A stretch of 64,000 bases of DNA from assembly GCF_030053115.1 (NCBI RefSeq), contig NZ_CP125619.1, positions 3,235,501-3,299,500 on the forward strand, read 5' to 3'. Positions 36,061 through 44,786 of the stretch are shown piece by piece. How positions within the stretch are numbered: position 1 is the stretch's first letter; each line of letters starts with the position of its first letter. A program made the position numbers and the translations under genes. The DNA is from Pseudomonas svalbardensis (lineage in GTDB: Bacteria > Pseudomonadota > Gammaproteobacteria > Pseudomonadales > Pseudomonadaceae). The notes under the pieces are model-generated. The model searched no databases. It saw only the letters and a program-made list of their open reading frames with translations, and was not told where the DNA came from.

Positions 36061-37094
36061 ACAGCCCATTCAACGCCCCTACCCCGAACCGCAAAATTCC
36101 GGTGACCATCCTTACCGGTTTCCTCGGCGCCGGCAAAACAACCCTGCTGAACTACATCCTCAGGGAAAACCACGGCCGCAAGATTGCCGTGATCGAAAAC
36201 GAATTCGGCGAAGTCGGCATCGACGGCGACCTGGTGCTCAGCTCTGAGACCGAAGAAATCTACGAGATGGTCAACGGCTGCGTGTGCTGCACCGCCGAGG
36301 TTCGAGAGGACCTGGTGCGCATTGTCCGCGAACTGGTGGCGCGCCCGGTGCGGCTGGATCACATCTTGATCGAGACCAGTGGTCTGGCCGATCCGTACCC
36401 GGTGGCGCAGAGCTTCTTTATCAACGACCCGATTGCCGATGAAGTCGAACTGGACGCCATCGTGACCATGGTCGACGCCAAGCACATCGTTCAGCATCTG
36501 GAGGATTTGCAGCTGGATGGCGTGGACAACCAGGCGGTCGATCAGATCGTCTGCGCGGACCGCATTGTGATCAATAAGGTCGATCTGGTGAGCGAGGACG
36601 ACGTGGCAGCGCTGCGCGGCAAGATTCGTGGATTAAACGCCACGGCGGACCTGGTGACCTCCAGCTACGCCGAGATCGATCTGTCGAAGATTCTCGGCAT
36701 CGGTGCGTTCGAGTCAACGCAAAAGCTGATGGAAATCGGCTCCGAGCACGATCACCACGCCGACGAACAGCACCATGATTTGGATCATGACCACGATTCG
36801 AGCGTGTCGTCAGTCGGCATCGCCGTGGACGGCGCCGTGAATCTGCTCGCCTTCCACCAGTGGATCAGCAAGTTGCGCGATGAGCAGGCCGACAACCTCT
36901 ACCGAATGAAAGGCGTGCTGGCCGTCGCGGATCAGGATCAGCGTTACGTGCTGCAGGGCGTTCACAGCCTGGTCGAGTTCCGTGCCTCCACCTCATGGGG
37001 CACGGAACCACGCTCCAGCAAGATTGTGTTCATCGGCCGCGACCTGGATCGCGCGGCGTTGAACCAAGGCTTTGCCGCCTGCCTGGCAGGCTGA
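36057..37094 (+). CDS. CobW/COG0523 family GTPase
   Basis: 345 residues. Walker A LTGFLGAGKTTLLNY (about 19-33), the metal motif GCVCC (CxCC) near 75, the G3 region ETSGLADPYPV and the guanine motif NKVD. A His/Asp-rich linker (SEHDHHADEQHHD, then LDHDHD) at about 230-250 and the CobW C-terminal domain (NLYRMKGVLAV) complete it. COG0523 GTPases insert zinc, cobalt or iron into client proteins. Its coupling to UbiD/UbiX and proximity to two amidohydrolases suggest it metallates the HxH amidohydrolase or the later deaminase. Confidence 0.9.
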   Translation: MNSPFNAPTPNRKIPVTILTGFLGAGKTTLLNYILRENHGRKIAVIENEFGEVGIDGDLVLSSETEEIYEMVNGCVCCTAEVREDLVRIVRELVARPVRLDHILIETSGLADPYPVAQSFFINDPIADEVELDAIVTMVDAKHIVQHLEDLQLDGVDNQAVDQIVCADRIVINKVDLVSEDDVAALRGKIRGLNATADLVTSSYAEIDLSKILGIGAFESTQKLMEIGSEHDHHADEQHHDLDHDHDSSVSSVGIAVDGAVNLLAFHQWISKLRDEQADNLYRMKGVLAVADQDQRYVLQGVHSLVEFRASTSWGTEPRSSKIVFIGRDLDRAALNQGFAACLAG

Positions 37095-37105
37095 AAAAAC
37101 GGCAT

Positions 37106-37129
37106 CGGAGCCGGTGGATGGCGGCTCCG
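37106..37129. promoter_or_regulatory. 8-bp stem-loop between cobW-like and permease genes
   Basis: CGGAGCCG and CGGCTCCG pair around an 8-nt loop, 12 bp after the CobW stop. No U tract follows, so it is more likely an mRNA stability element or attenuator than a terminator. Confidence 0.4.
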
Positions 37130-37186
37130 GGCACACAGAACGAATACCCCTCTCTACAGCATAAAAACAGCAAGAGGTGATTCCCC

Positions 37187-38554
37187 ATGTCGTCAGCCAC
37201 ATCCCCATCAAAAACCCCTTCCACCGTCCACCCGGTCGACCAGATTCTGCCGGTCCGCCAAATGCTCACCCTTGGCCTGCAACACATGGCCGTCTCATAC
37301 ATCGGCGCCATCGCCGTGCCGTTGATTGTCGCCAGCGCCCTGAAAATGTCCCAGGCCGACACCGTGGTGCTGATCAGCACCACGCTGTTCTGCTCCGGCA
37401 TCGCCACGCTTTTACAAACCGTTGGCTTCTGGAAATTCGGCGTGCGTTTGCCGATCTTGCAGGGCGTGGCGTTCAGCAGTGTCGGCCCGGTCATCGCCAT
37501 CGGCACCAACCCGGAGGTGGGGTTCGCCGGGGTCTGTGGGGCGGTGATCGGCGCAGGGATCTTCACGATGCTGGTCGCACCGTTCGTGGGTCGATTGCGG
37601 CGGTTCTTTCCGCCGGTGGTCACCGGTTGCATCGTCACGGTGATCGGTTTGCAGCTGTTTCCGATTGCCTATGAGTGGGTCGGTGGCGGCCGACACGCCA
37701 GCGATTTCGGTGCGCCGGCGTACCTTGCAGTCGCCGCCGTCGTGCTGGCGACCATCCTGTTGGTCAACCGTTATGGCAGCCCGATGCTGCGCAACATGGC
37801 GGTGCTGGTGGGCATGCTGGTGGGCGCGGGGCTGGCCTACGGTCTGGGCATGGGCAGTTTCCAAAGCGTTCAGGAGTCACCCTGGCTCACCGTGCCCTAC
37901 CCGTTCTACTTCGGTTTGCCGACCTTCAGTCTGATCCCGATCGCCACCATGGTAGTGGTGATGATTGTGCAGATGGTCGAGTCCATGGGGCTGTTCGTGG
38001 CCATCGGCGACATCGTCGAAAAACCGGTGGAAGACAAACAGGTGATCAACGGCCTGCGCGCCAACGGACTGGCGAGCACCATCGCCGGGATGTTCGCGGC
38101 GTTTCCGTTCATCGCCTTCATGGAAAATGTCGGGCTGGTGATTCTGACTGGCGTGCGCAGTCGCTGGGTGGTGGCTGTCAGCGGGTTGCTCATGTGTTCC
38201 GTGGCATTGATACCGAAGGCCGGTGCGATCATCGCCTCGATGCCGACCGCCGCACTCGGTGGTGCCGGGATTGCCATGTTCGGCGTGGTCGCGGCCGCGG
38301 GGATTCAGACCCTGGCCAAGGTCGATTACGAGCGCAATCGCTACAACGTGCTGATCGTCGGTTTCACCATCGCCGCCGCCCTGGTGCCGGTGCTGGCGCC
38401 GGCCCTGTTCAAGCAAATGCCCGAGTGGTCCCAGCCGTTCCTGCACAGCAGCGTGGTGATCGCCTGCCTGGTGTCGGTGCTGCTCAACGCCGCGCTCAAC
38501 GGCGTCAGCGTTCCCGACAGCGCGGCAACCAAGCCCGCGTCCCACAGCCTCTGA
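37187..38554 (+). CDS. NCS2 family nucleobase/xanthine:cation symporter
   Basis: 455 residues with about 14 hydrophobic segments. NCS2 signatures: LTLGLQHMAVSYIGAIAVPL (QHxxx in TM1), GVAFSSVGPVIAIG (TM3), the QMVESMGLFVAIGDIV motif with the substrate-binding Glu in TM8, and GAIIASMPTAALGGAGIAMFG (TM10). The family carries xanthine, urate or uracil, and some members other purine-like rings. It lies in the same direction between the UbiD-UbiX-CobW genes and the deaminase. The cluster substrate is therefore likely purine-like or a related N-heterocycle. AAGAGGTG precedes the start. Confidence 0.9.
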   Translation: MSSATSPSKTPSTVHPVDQILPVRQMLTLGLQHMAVSYIGAIAVPLIVASALKMSQADTVVLISTTLFCSGIATLLQTVGFWKFGVRLPILQGVAFSSVGPVIAIGTNPEVGFAGVCGAVIGAGIFTMLVAPFVGRLRRFFPPVVTGCIVTVIGLQLFPIAYEWVGGGRHASDFGAPAYLAVAAVVLATILLVNRYGSPMLRNMAVLVGMLVGAGLAYGLGMGSFQSVQESPWLTVPYPFYFGLPTFSLIPIATMVVVMIVQMVESMGLFVAIGDIVEKPVEDKQVINGLRANGLASTIAGMFAAFPFIAFMENVGLVILTGVRSRWVVAVSGLLMCSVALIPKAGAIIASMPTAALGGAGIAMFGVVAAAGIQTLAKVDYERNRYNVLIVGFTIAAALVPVLAPALFKQMPEWSQPFLHSSVVIACLVSVLLNAALNGVSVPDSAATKPASHSL

Positions 38555-38566
38555 CTGGAGAAGCCC

Positions 38567-39955
38567 ATGACTCAACTTCAAAACATCCTGATCAAAAACC
38601 CGGTGGCGGTGATGACCGGCCTGCGTGGCCCGCGAGCCCGGGCCGGTGCTGTAGACATTCGAGTGGTGAACGGGCGCATTGCCGAAATGGCTGCGGGCCT
38701 GGTTGCGCAACCCGGCGAACGAGTGATCGATGCCCGTCACTCGGTGGTCTACCCAGGCTGGATCAACACCCACCACCACCTGTTTCAGAACCTGCTCAAA
38801 GCCGTGCCCGAAGGTTTGAATCAAGACTTGCAAGGCTGGCTGGCCAGCGTGCCCTACCCGCGCCTCAACCGTTTTACACCACAACTGGCGCAGATCGCCG
38901 CGCGATTAGGCATGGCCGAGTTGCTGTTGTCGGGGGTAACGACCTGCGCCGATCACCATTACCTCTATCACGCCAACGGCACAACCGAGACCGGTGACCT
39001 GCTGTTCGACACGGCTGACACGTTCGGGATGCGTTTTGTGCTGTGCCGGGGCGGCGCCCTGGAGTCCGCCAGCGCCCATCCGGGATTCTCGAAAACGGCG
39101 CTGCAACCGGAGACGCTGGAGCAGATGGTCGGTGACATCGAACGGCTCAAATCGCGGTACCACCAGGACACTCCAGATGCGATGCGTCGAGTGGTGGTGG
39201 CGCCGACCACGCCGACGTTCTCGCTGCCGCCCACCTTGCTGCGCGAGCTTGCGCACACCGCTCGCGGCCTTGGATTGCGCTTGCACACGCACCTCTCGGA
39301 GACGCAGAACTACGTCAACTTTTGTCGCGAGAAATACAACTGCCTGCCGGTGGAATTCGTCGCCGAACACGAATGGCTCGGCCCCGACGTCTGGTTCGCT
39401 CACGCGGTGCATTTGCAGCCGGGGGAAATCCGCATGCTCGCGCAAACCGGCACTGGCATTTCTCATTGCCCGGTGAGCAACGCACGGCTGGGCAGCGGCG
39501 TCGCGCCGGTACCACAAATGTATGAGGCTGGGGTGCCAATATCGCTTGGGGTGGATGGCGTGGCATCGAACGAATCCGGAAGTATGGTCGGTGAGGCGCA
39601 CACGGCGTGGTTGATTCATCGGGCCGAACAAGGGGCTTCAGCGACCACCGCCGAAGATGTGATTCATTGGGGCTCGGCCGGCGGCGCGCAAGTGTTGGGG
39701 CTGGGTGCGGTCGGAACGCTGGAAATTGGCCAGGCTGCGGATCTGGTGATTTATGGCCTCGATCATCCACGGTTCTTCGGCTTCCACGATATCGCGCTGG
39801 CGCCGGTGGTCGCGGGTGAGCCGATTGCCGTGCGGTACAGCATGGTCGGGGGGCGACTGGTGGTCGACGACGGCGTGATTCCAGGGCTGGACCTGGAGCG
39901 CATGCGTGCTGACGCGTGGGAGGGGGTGGAGCAGTTGATGCATGTCGTCGACTGA
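38567..39955 (+). CDS. 8-oxoguanine deaminase-like / AtzB-type aminohydrolase
   Basis: 462 residues of the metal-dependent amidohydrolase superfamily, ATZ/TRZ branch. Metal motif WINTHHHLFQNLLKA (His69-71), SGVTTCADHHYLY, LRLHTHLSETQNYVNF (second metal-side His and catalytic Glu), WFAHAVHL and the final Asp in LGVDGVASNESGSM. P. aeruginosa PA0142, an 8-oxoguanine deaminase, belongs to the same group. It would remove an exocyclic amino group from a purine or similar ring. It starts 12 bp after the permease stop, so permease and deaminase are co-expressed. Confidence 0.85.
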   Translation: MTQLQNILIKNPVAVMTGLRGPRARAGAVDIRVVNGRIAEMAAGLVAQPGERVIDARHSVVYPGWINTHHHLFQNLLKAVPEGLNQDLQGWLASVPYPRLNRFTPQLAQIAARLGMAELLLSGVTTCADHHYLYHANGTTETGDLLFDTADTFGMRFVLCRGGALESASAHPGFSKTALQPETLEQMVGDIERLKSRYHQDTPDAMRRVVVAPTTPTFSLPPTLLRELAHTARGLGLRLHTHLSETQNYVNFCREKYNCLPVEFVAEHEWLGPDVWFAHAVHLQPGEIRMLAQTGTGISHCPVSNARLGSGVAPVPQMYEAGVPISLGVDGVASNESGSMVGEAHTAWLIHRAEQGASATTAEDVIHWGSAGGAQVLGLGAVGTLEIGQAADLVIYGLDHPRFFGFHDIALAPVVAGEPIAVRYSMVGGRLVVDDGVIPGLDLERMRADAWEGVEQLMHVVD

Positions 39956-40036
39956 TCCAACCGCCAACACAACCGCTTGTTGGAGCTGGTTTGCCGGTTC
40001 CAACAGGTTGCGCACCGACTTTTGGGATAACACACC

Positions 40037-41203
40037 ATGTCCGGCCTCAACGACCTCCTCCAAGCCATTGAAACCTGCGCCCGGCAAGGCGAAGAAACCG
40101 TCCTCGCCACCGTGGTCAAGGTCGAAGGCTCGGCCTACCGCCGCCCCGGCGCACGCATGCTCATTCCCCTCCACGGCCGAACCATCGGCACCGTCAGCGG
40201 CGGATGCCTGGAACAGGACCTGGCCAAAAAGGCCTGGTGGCTGACCGATTCCGGCGAGCCGGTGGTGCGCCGCTACAGCACCGGCGCCACCGAAGATGAA
40301 GACGATGACCAAAGCGCCCTGACCTTCGGCCTCGGCTGCAACGGCACGGTTTTCGTCATGCTCGAACGCCTGCGCGCGAAGACCCCGTCATTGGCCATCG
40401 AACTGTTGCGACAGGTGCGTGACAGTCTCCAACCCGCGGCCATGGCGACCATCATTGCCACGTCTCGCCACACGTCGGTGCGGGTCGGTGATCGGGTGGT
40501 GTCGCACGCAAGCCCCGCGCTGCGCAATCGCGCACTCGACAGCAGCATCCGCAAAGACCTGCGCAAAACACTCACCGAGAAAAAATCCTCTCTGCGGCTC
40601 TACACCGATGCCCGTGGAGAAGTCGAAGTGTTCTTCGAATACGTGGCTCCGCCCCCGCGCCTGGTGATCTTCGGCGCCGGCCACGACGCCCAGCCACTGG
40701 TGCGCATGAGCAAACTGCTGGGCTGGCACGTCAGCGTGATCGACAGTCGCAGCCACTTTGCCCGCCCTGAACGCTTTCCGCAGGCCGATGCGGTCATCGT
40801 CGCGAACCTCGACGCCTCCATCGTCCTCGGACCGTTGATTGAGGGGGCCGCAGTGGCCGTCATGACGCACAGCTACCGCCAGGACCGACACTGGCTCGGC
40901 CAATTGCTGCAAGGCGCACCAGCCTACATCGGCCAACTTGGCCCCCGCGAGCGGACCGAGCGCTTGTTGACCGACATTCGCCAACATAATCCTGCCCCGA
41001 ATGCATTGCTACAGCTGCACTACCCAATGGGCCTGGACCTTGGCGGCGATGCGCCCGAAAGCGTCGCGCTCTCGATTCTGGCGGAGATGACGGCGGCGTT
41101 GAATCTGCGTAACGGCGGGATGCTCAAGCATCGTAGTAAACCGATTCATTACGTGGATTTGCTGGTGTGTGAAAAGTTGGAGGCAGTGGCAGCGGTCGAT
41201 TGA
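40037..41203 (+). CDS. XdhC-like molybdenum cofactor maturation protein
   Basis: 388 residues of the XdhC/CoxI family. The N-terminal domain has ATVVKVEGSAYRRPGARMLI and GTVSGGCLEQDLAKKAWW. The Rossmann domain is RLVIFGAGHDAQPLVRMSKL, followed by VMTHSYRQDRHWLGQLLQ and YIGQLGPRERTERLL. Such proteins bind and sulfurate Moco and insert it into xanthine-oxidase-family enzymes. In this window the obvious client is the IorAB-like hydroxylase at 28066-30743, on the other strand 9 kb away, which ties the two halves of the locus together. Confidence 0.9.
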   Translation: MSGLNDLLQAIETCARQGEETVLATVVKVEGSAYRRPGARMLIPLHGRTIGTVSGGCLEQDLAKKAWWLTDSGEPVVRRYSTGATEDEDDDQSALTFGLGCNGTVFVMLERLRAKTPSLAIELLRQVRDSLQPAAMATIIATSRHTSVRVGDRVVSHASPALRNRALDSSIRKDLRKTLTEKKSSLRLYTDARGEVEVFFEYVAPPPRLVIFGAGHDAQPLVRMSKLLGWHVSVIDSRSHFARPERFPQADAVIVANLDASIVLGPLIEGAAVAVMTHSYRQDRHWLGQLLQGAPAYIGQLGPRERTERLLTDIRQHNPAPNALLQLHYPMGLDLGGDAPESVALSILAEMTAALNLRNGGMLKHRSKPIHYVDLLVCEKLEAVAAVD

Positions 41204-41287
41204 GCTGGTTTCAAACAACGACAGTTTCTCGGCACCTATAAAAAAGTCCCTCAAGCCGAAGTGGACGACTACTCAAGGAAATGAAAA

Positions 41288-42145
41288 ATGCAGAACCGCA
41301 CGTTTCTCGTTCGGCAGACCTTTGCCATCAGTACTCTGTTATTGACGACGGCCACTTCATTGCAAGCTGCCGACTGGAGCGATAACTCAATCAGTTACTG
41401 GTATGGCACCCACTTCGCTGAGCCGGGCATCGATGGCCCGATCGCCAAGCACATCGTTGAGTTCACTCACGTTGACGGATATAAATACGGCAGCAACTTC
41501 CTCGACGTGCAGGTGTTGTTTTCCGATAAAGACGATCCAGCCGCCGGCGGCGACAACGGTGCTACCGAGGTGTATGCGATATATCGCCATCAACTTTCAC
41601 TGAATAAAATATCCGGCCAGGATTTCAAGTGGGGACCCGTTCGGGACTGGTCGCTTTCGGGTGGCGTCGACTGGAACACCAAAAACACTGCCTTCGCGCC
41701 GGCCAAACGCATGCTCGTCATCGGGCCGACGATCAATTTCAACGTGCCAGGTTTCTGGGACTTCAGTGTGATGTACCGCGCCGAGCGCAACCACAATGGC
41801 TTGCCGTTTGCCCAAGAGCACGATATCCGCTTCAACGACACGTACTACCTGGAAACCGCCTGGGACATTCCATTTCAGCTCGGTTCGGTACCGCTCAAAT
41901 GGAAGGGCTTTGCCAACTTCATCCCGCCCAAGGGCAAGGACGGCTTCGGCAACGACACCGTGAGCGAGACGCTCGTGCACCTCGCCTTACTGGTGGACGT
42001 GGGCGAGCTCACTTTCGGCAAGAAAGACACCTTCTTTGCCGGGGTGGGTTACGAATACTGGAAGAACAAGTTCGGTAACAACTCTGCCAACACGCCTGGC
42101 ACCGAAGCCAACACGCCGTTTCTGAATCTGGAATGGCATCTATAA
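41288..42145 (+). CDS. Tsx/OmpK-like nucleoside-channel outer-membrane protein
   Basis: 285 residues with a signal peptide (cleavage after SLQA, residue ~27). DNSISYWYGTHFAEPG, the alternating beta strands and the terminal FLNLEWHL (aromatic-ended last strand) identify a 12-strand beta barrel of the nucleoside-specific channel (Tsx/OmpK) family. It would admit nucleosides, bases or similar small heterocycles into the periplasm, matching the NCS2 inner-membrane permease and the exported hydroxylase. It is the last gene of the catabolic locus. Confidence 0.85.
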   Translation: MQNRTFLVRQTFAISTLLLTTATSLQAADWSDNSISYWYGTHFAEPGIDGPIAKHIVEFTHVDGYKYGSNFLDVQVLFSDKDDPAAGGDNGATEVYAIYRHQLSLNKISGQDFKWGPVRDWSLSGGVDWNTKNTAFAPAKRMLVIGPTINFNVPGFWDFSVMYRAERNHNGLPFAQEHDIRFNDTYYLETAWDIPFQLGSVPLKWKGFANFIPPKGKDGFGNDTVSETLVHLALLVDVGELTFGKKDTFFAGVGYEYWKNKFGNNSANTPGTEANTPFLNLEWHL

Positions 42146-42255
42146 CGCTCGAATCAGAAGGAACACCGCCTTACACGGACAGTAGCATTGAGCTTACCGA
42201 CTCCATGGACAATGCCCGCACTAATGCGTGGGAGTAGACCCTACAACTTAGCCTC

Positions 42256-42342
42256 GGGCCGGTAGCCGGGCGGTGGGCTGACCGGACTCATACGGCTAAA
42301 CCTCAATGTAGCCCTAGGTCTGCGACAGGCAGCTACCGGCCC
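42256..42342. repeat. 11-bp perfect inverted repeat flanking a 65-bp centre
   Basis: GGGCCGGTAGC (42256-42266) and GCTACCGGCCC (42332-42342). It lies just upstream of the IS1182-type fragment and could be part of that element's end, or an unrelated palindrome. No gene is visible in 42146-42410. Confidence 0.45.
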
Positions 42343-42410
42343 AGAGTGTGTAAAAACGCCTCCGCGAACCCTTGCTATGATTTCAGAGGGTTTCATCGCA
42401 GGGATCGCCC

Positions 42411-42650
42411 ATGAAGCGCTTTATCCAAGGTGAACATCGAGGCCAAAGCACCTTACTTCCCGAGAGCCTCGACGACTACGTCAGCGATACCAACCCGGTG
42501 CGCGTAGTCGATGTCTTCGTCGATGAACTCGACCTGATCGTCTTGGGTTTTGACGGCGCTATTCCAACTGACACAGGCCGGCCTGCTTACCACCCCGCAA
42601 TCCTGCTGAAGATCTACATCTACGGCTATCTGAACCGCATCAAGACCGGC
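42411..42650 (+). pseudogene. IS1182-family transposase, N-terminal remnant
   Basis: MKRFIQGEHRGQSTLLPESL then DDYVSDTNPVRVVDVFVDEL and AYHPAILLKIYIYGYLNRIK are the start of IS1182-type transposases (about 450 residues). Similarity stops at NRIKTG, where the sequence runs into the 3' end of the convergent kinase-like gene. Non-functional. Confidence 0.85.
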
Positions 42651-42664
42651 GCAGCGAACTGCGC

Positions 42665-43282
42665 CTACGGGCATCGAAGGACTCTATAGATCTCCCAAAT
42701 CACCTGCATCGTTGCGTCTTCGATCGTTCCTTCATTACGGCATAAAACCCAGCCGTGATCTGCTATCGCTCGCTCGAACGCCTTGGTACAAGCGACATGT
42801 TCTTCCAGCTTATGGATCACGGTACTGCTCAGCCCACGCCGTCGTGCCGCTGCCCTCGCCCATGAAACATCAGGGGCGGTGACAACCCCGACATGCAGGT
42901 CTGGCACTCGCACATTTCGATCAATGTTCAACTGTAGAATCTCTGCAAACGGGACTATCCGGCGAAATGCGGCATCAGACGGGTACCAGCGATCGATCAA
43001 GATGATGCTGCCTGGTGGCTGTTTAGCCAGCACGTGGTGGGAAATCCAGGTACGGCTATCAGCAAAGCGCTCACAAACCTCCAACTCCAAATCCCGGGTG
43101 GGATTTCTGACGAGTTTGTTAACGAGGGTCATTGTTTCACCCCTAAAGGGATCGCTTTTTCTCTCACAAAGTCGGATCACCTTTTTGTTGTCTGCCCTCA
43201 GTACTTTCGTAACGGCCTCCAACAGTGTGGTTTTGCCGGCTCCTTTGGGCCCATCTAGAGAAACAAACAGCGGACGATTCAT
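42665..43282 (-). CDS. thymidylate kinase-like P-loop (deoxy)nucleoside kinase
   Basis: 205 residues. P-loop LDGPKGAGKTTLLEAV at the N-terminus; the DRW-like SIILIDRWYPSDAAFRRIVP corresponds to the DR(Y/W) motif of dTMP kinases and deoxynucleoside kinases; ARAAARRRGLSS could be the LID. It is not the housekeeping Tmk by sequence, and it sits between an IS1182 scar and gfa, so it was probably carried in. Base use is less GC-rich than its neighbours. A nucleotide kinase with a phage- or defence-related role is possible but not shown. Confidence 0.7.
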   Translation of the reverse strand: MNRPLFVSLDGPKGAGKTTLLEAVTKVLRADNKKVIRLCERKSDPFRGETMTLVNKLVRNPTRDLELEVCERFADSRTWISHHVLAKQPPGSIILIDRWYPSDAAFRRIVPFAEILQLNIDRNVRVPDLHVGVVTAPDVSWARAAARRRGLSSTVIHKLEEHVACTKAFERAIADHGWVLCRNEGTIEDATMQVIWEIYRVLRCP

Positions 43283-43568
43283 TCTTCACATAACGATTGA
43301 TATACGGTTTTTTTGCCCGGTTCGTTCGCTGGAACCGCTTGGCGCGACTACGCGAATCGAGTGGAGGGTCCTTATGAACAGACATTGATGAACACTCTAA
43401 CCTGATTTCTGGCTAACGAGTCTCAAAATCCAGGGTTACAGGCGCTTATGAACATCGGTCATCTCAGTTTTTAGTGTGCCTTTGAACTATGATTTTCTCA
43501 GGCCTGCCCGAAGGCAACCGCTCGGCCCCAGGCACGTTCGTCTAACACCCTTAAACGGAGAAGCCAAC

Positions 43569-44147
43569 GTGAGCACCTTGAAACTTCACCCCGCACTGGA
43601 CAACGGTATCCAACCCTCCGCCGCGAATTTCACAGGCGGCACCCTGCAATGCCTGTGTGCGACCGACAAGGTCGAGGTCAAGATCGACGCACAAACCCTG
43701 CATAACCACGCGTGCGGCTGCAGCAAATGCTGGAAACCGCAAAACGCGACATTCGCCGTCATTGCCGTAGTACCTCGGGATAAGGTCAGCGTCATTGCCC
43801 ACGGCGAAAAACTGGAAATTGTCGACGAAACCGCCACCATCCAGCGGCACGCCTGCAAACAGTGCCACGCCCATCTCTTCGGGCGCATCGAGAACAAGGA
43901 CCATGCCTTTTATGGCCTGGACTTCGTCCACACCGAGCTCTCTCCCCAGAGCGGATGGGCTGCGCCGGGCTTCGCGGCGTTCGTGTCCTCCATCATCGAA
44001 ACCGGCACACCGCCAGCGCAAATGAAGGCCATCCGTGAGCGCCTGCGCAAGATTGGCCTGGAACCCTACGACTGCCTGTCCCCGGACTTGATGGACGCAA
44101 TGGCGACTCATGTTGCCAAACAAAAAGGCTTGCTCCCCGCCGCCTGA
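43569..44147 (+). CDS. gfa: S-(hydroxymethyl)glutathione synthase (Gfa)
   Basis: 192 residues from GTG 43569, preceded by GGAGAAG; this start gives the usual Gfa length. Zinc-binding GFA-domain cysteines: [12 protein letters not shown] (paired Cys), [12 protein letters not shown], and [14 protein letters not shown]. The enzyme speeds condensation of formaldehyde with glutathione, the first step of detoxification. Formaldehyde-releasing chemistry (oxidative N-demethylation) is encoded 23 kb away, but adjacency does not support a direct link. A GC-rich hairpin follows the stop. Confidence 0.88.
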   Translation: MSTLKLHPALDNGIQPSAANFTGGTLQCLCATDKVEVKIDAQTLHNHACGCSKCWKPQNATFAVIAVVPRDKVSVIAHGEKLEIVDETATIQRHACKQCHAHLFGRIENKDHAFYGLDFVHTELSPQSGWAAPGFAAFVSSIIETGTPPAQMKAIRERLRKIGLEPYDCLSPDLMDAMATHVAKQKGLLPAA

Positions 44148-44157
44148 TTGATCGGTC

Positions 44158-44186
44158 GCCGCGGTTTCTTCGTCGGACCGCGGCGG
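44158..44186 (+). terminator. probable terminator of gfa
   Basis: CGCCGCGGT and ACCGCGGCG form a 9-bp perfect stem 11 bp after the gfa stop, followed shortly by CATTTCT. The U run is short, so confidence is moderate. Confidence 0.5.
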
Positions 44187-44786
44187 CGCCATTTCTAACG
44201 GTGGACGATGGAATGTTGCTTCACTGTTATGGGTGACTCAAAGATCCCCTTCTTCGAGTCACCTGCCTAACCAATATAGGCGGAGGGCCTATCAATAATT
44301 GAAGGCAGAGGGAAAGTTCATTTATTACTCCGAAAAAAGCACTTATTGCATCATGACAATATACAGGCGTCAGTTCAGTGACTATTATAACCCTCACGCT
44401 AGAAAGCCAGGCCGTAAACGCATAGATCACGACCGTTATAATGAATGAATAATTCATTCAAGCTGACGAATGGATACAAAATAAATAAAATCGTTAATAA
44501 ACAATGAGTTGGTGGTGTGTAAATACTCGGGAGAACCCTTCTTAAAATCATAAAAAACTAAACAAGACCGACCTCAACCACAAAAGTTTCAAACTTTAAT
44601 TATTAAAACAAAATGCACGTATAACGCTTTAAAACATTCGCCATCAATGCTAATAATCCGGCCGGCTCCGGGTTCTTAGGCGATGTACCACCTCGTATGA
44701 AGTGAACATCAAACACGCTGATTACCCCGGTCTTCACTAAATCCAAATAACGATGGCGTGCTCAAGTCTCAATAAAACTTGGGCCG
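44187..44786. other. 600-bp AT-rich leader of the exopolysaccharide locus
   Basis: No gene is supported. Base composition drops sharply compared with both sides (long A/T runs from 44460 to 44640). A perfect inverted repeat AAAGTTT-C-AAACTTT lies at 44583-44597. Long AT-rich leaders are typical of H-NS/MvaT- and AmrZ/FleQ-controlled exopolysaccharide promoters, so this is probably the control region for wecB and the genes after it. Confidence 0.55.

Noticed and set aside
37675..38997. Open frames overlapping the NCS2 permease on both strands (440 and 335 codons)
   Set aside because: Arg/His/Gly-rich out-of-frame readings of a high-GC gene whose correct frame has NCS2 motifs.
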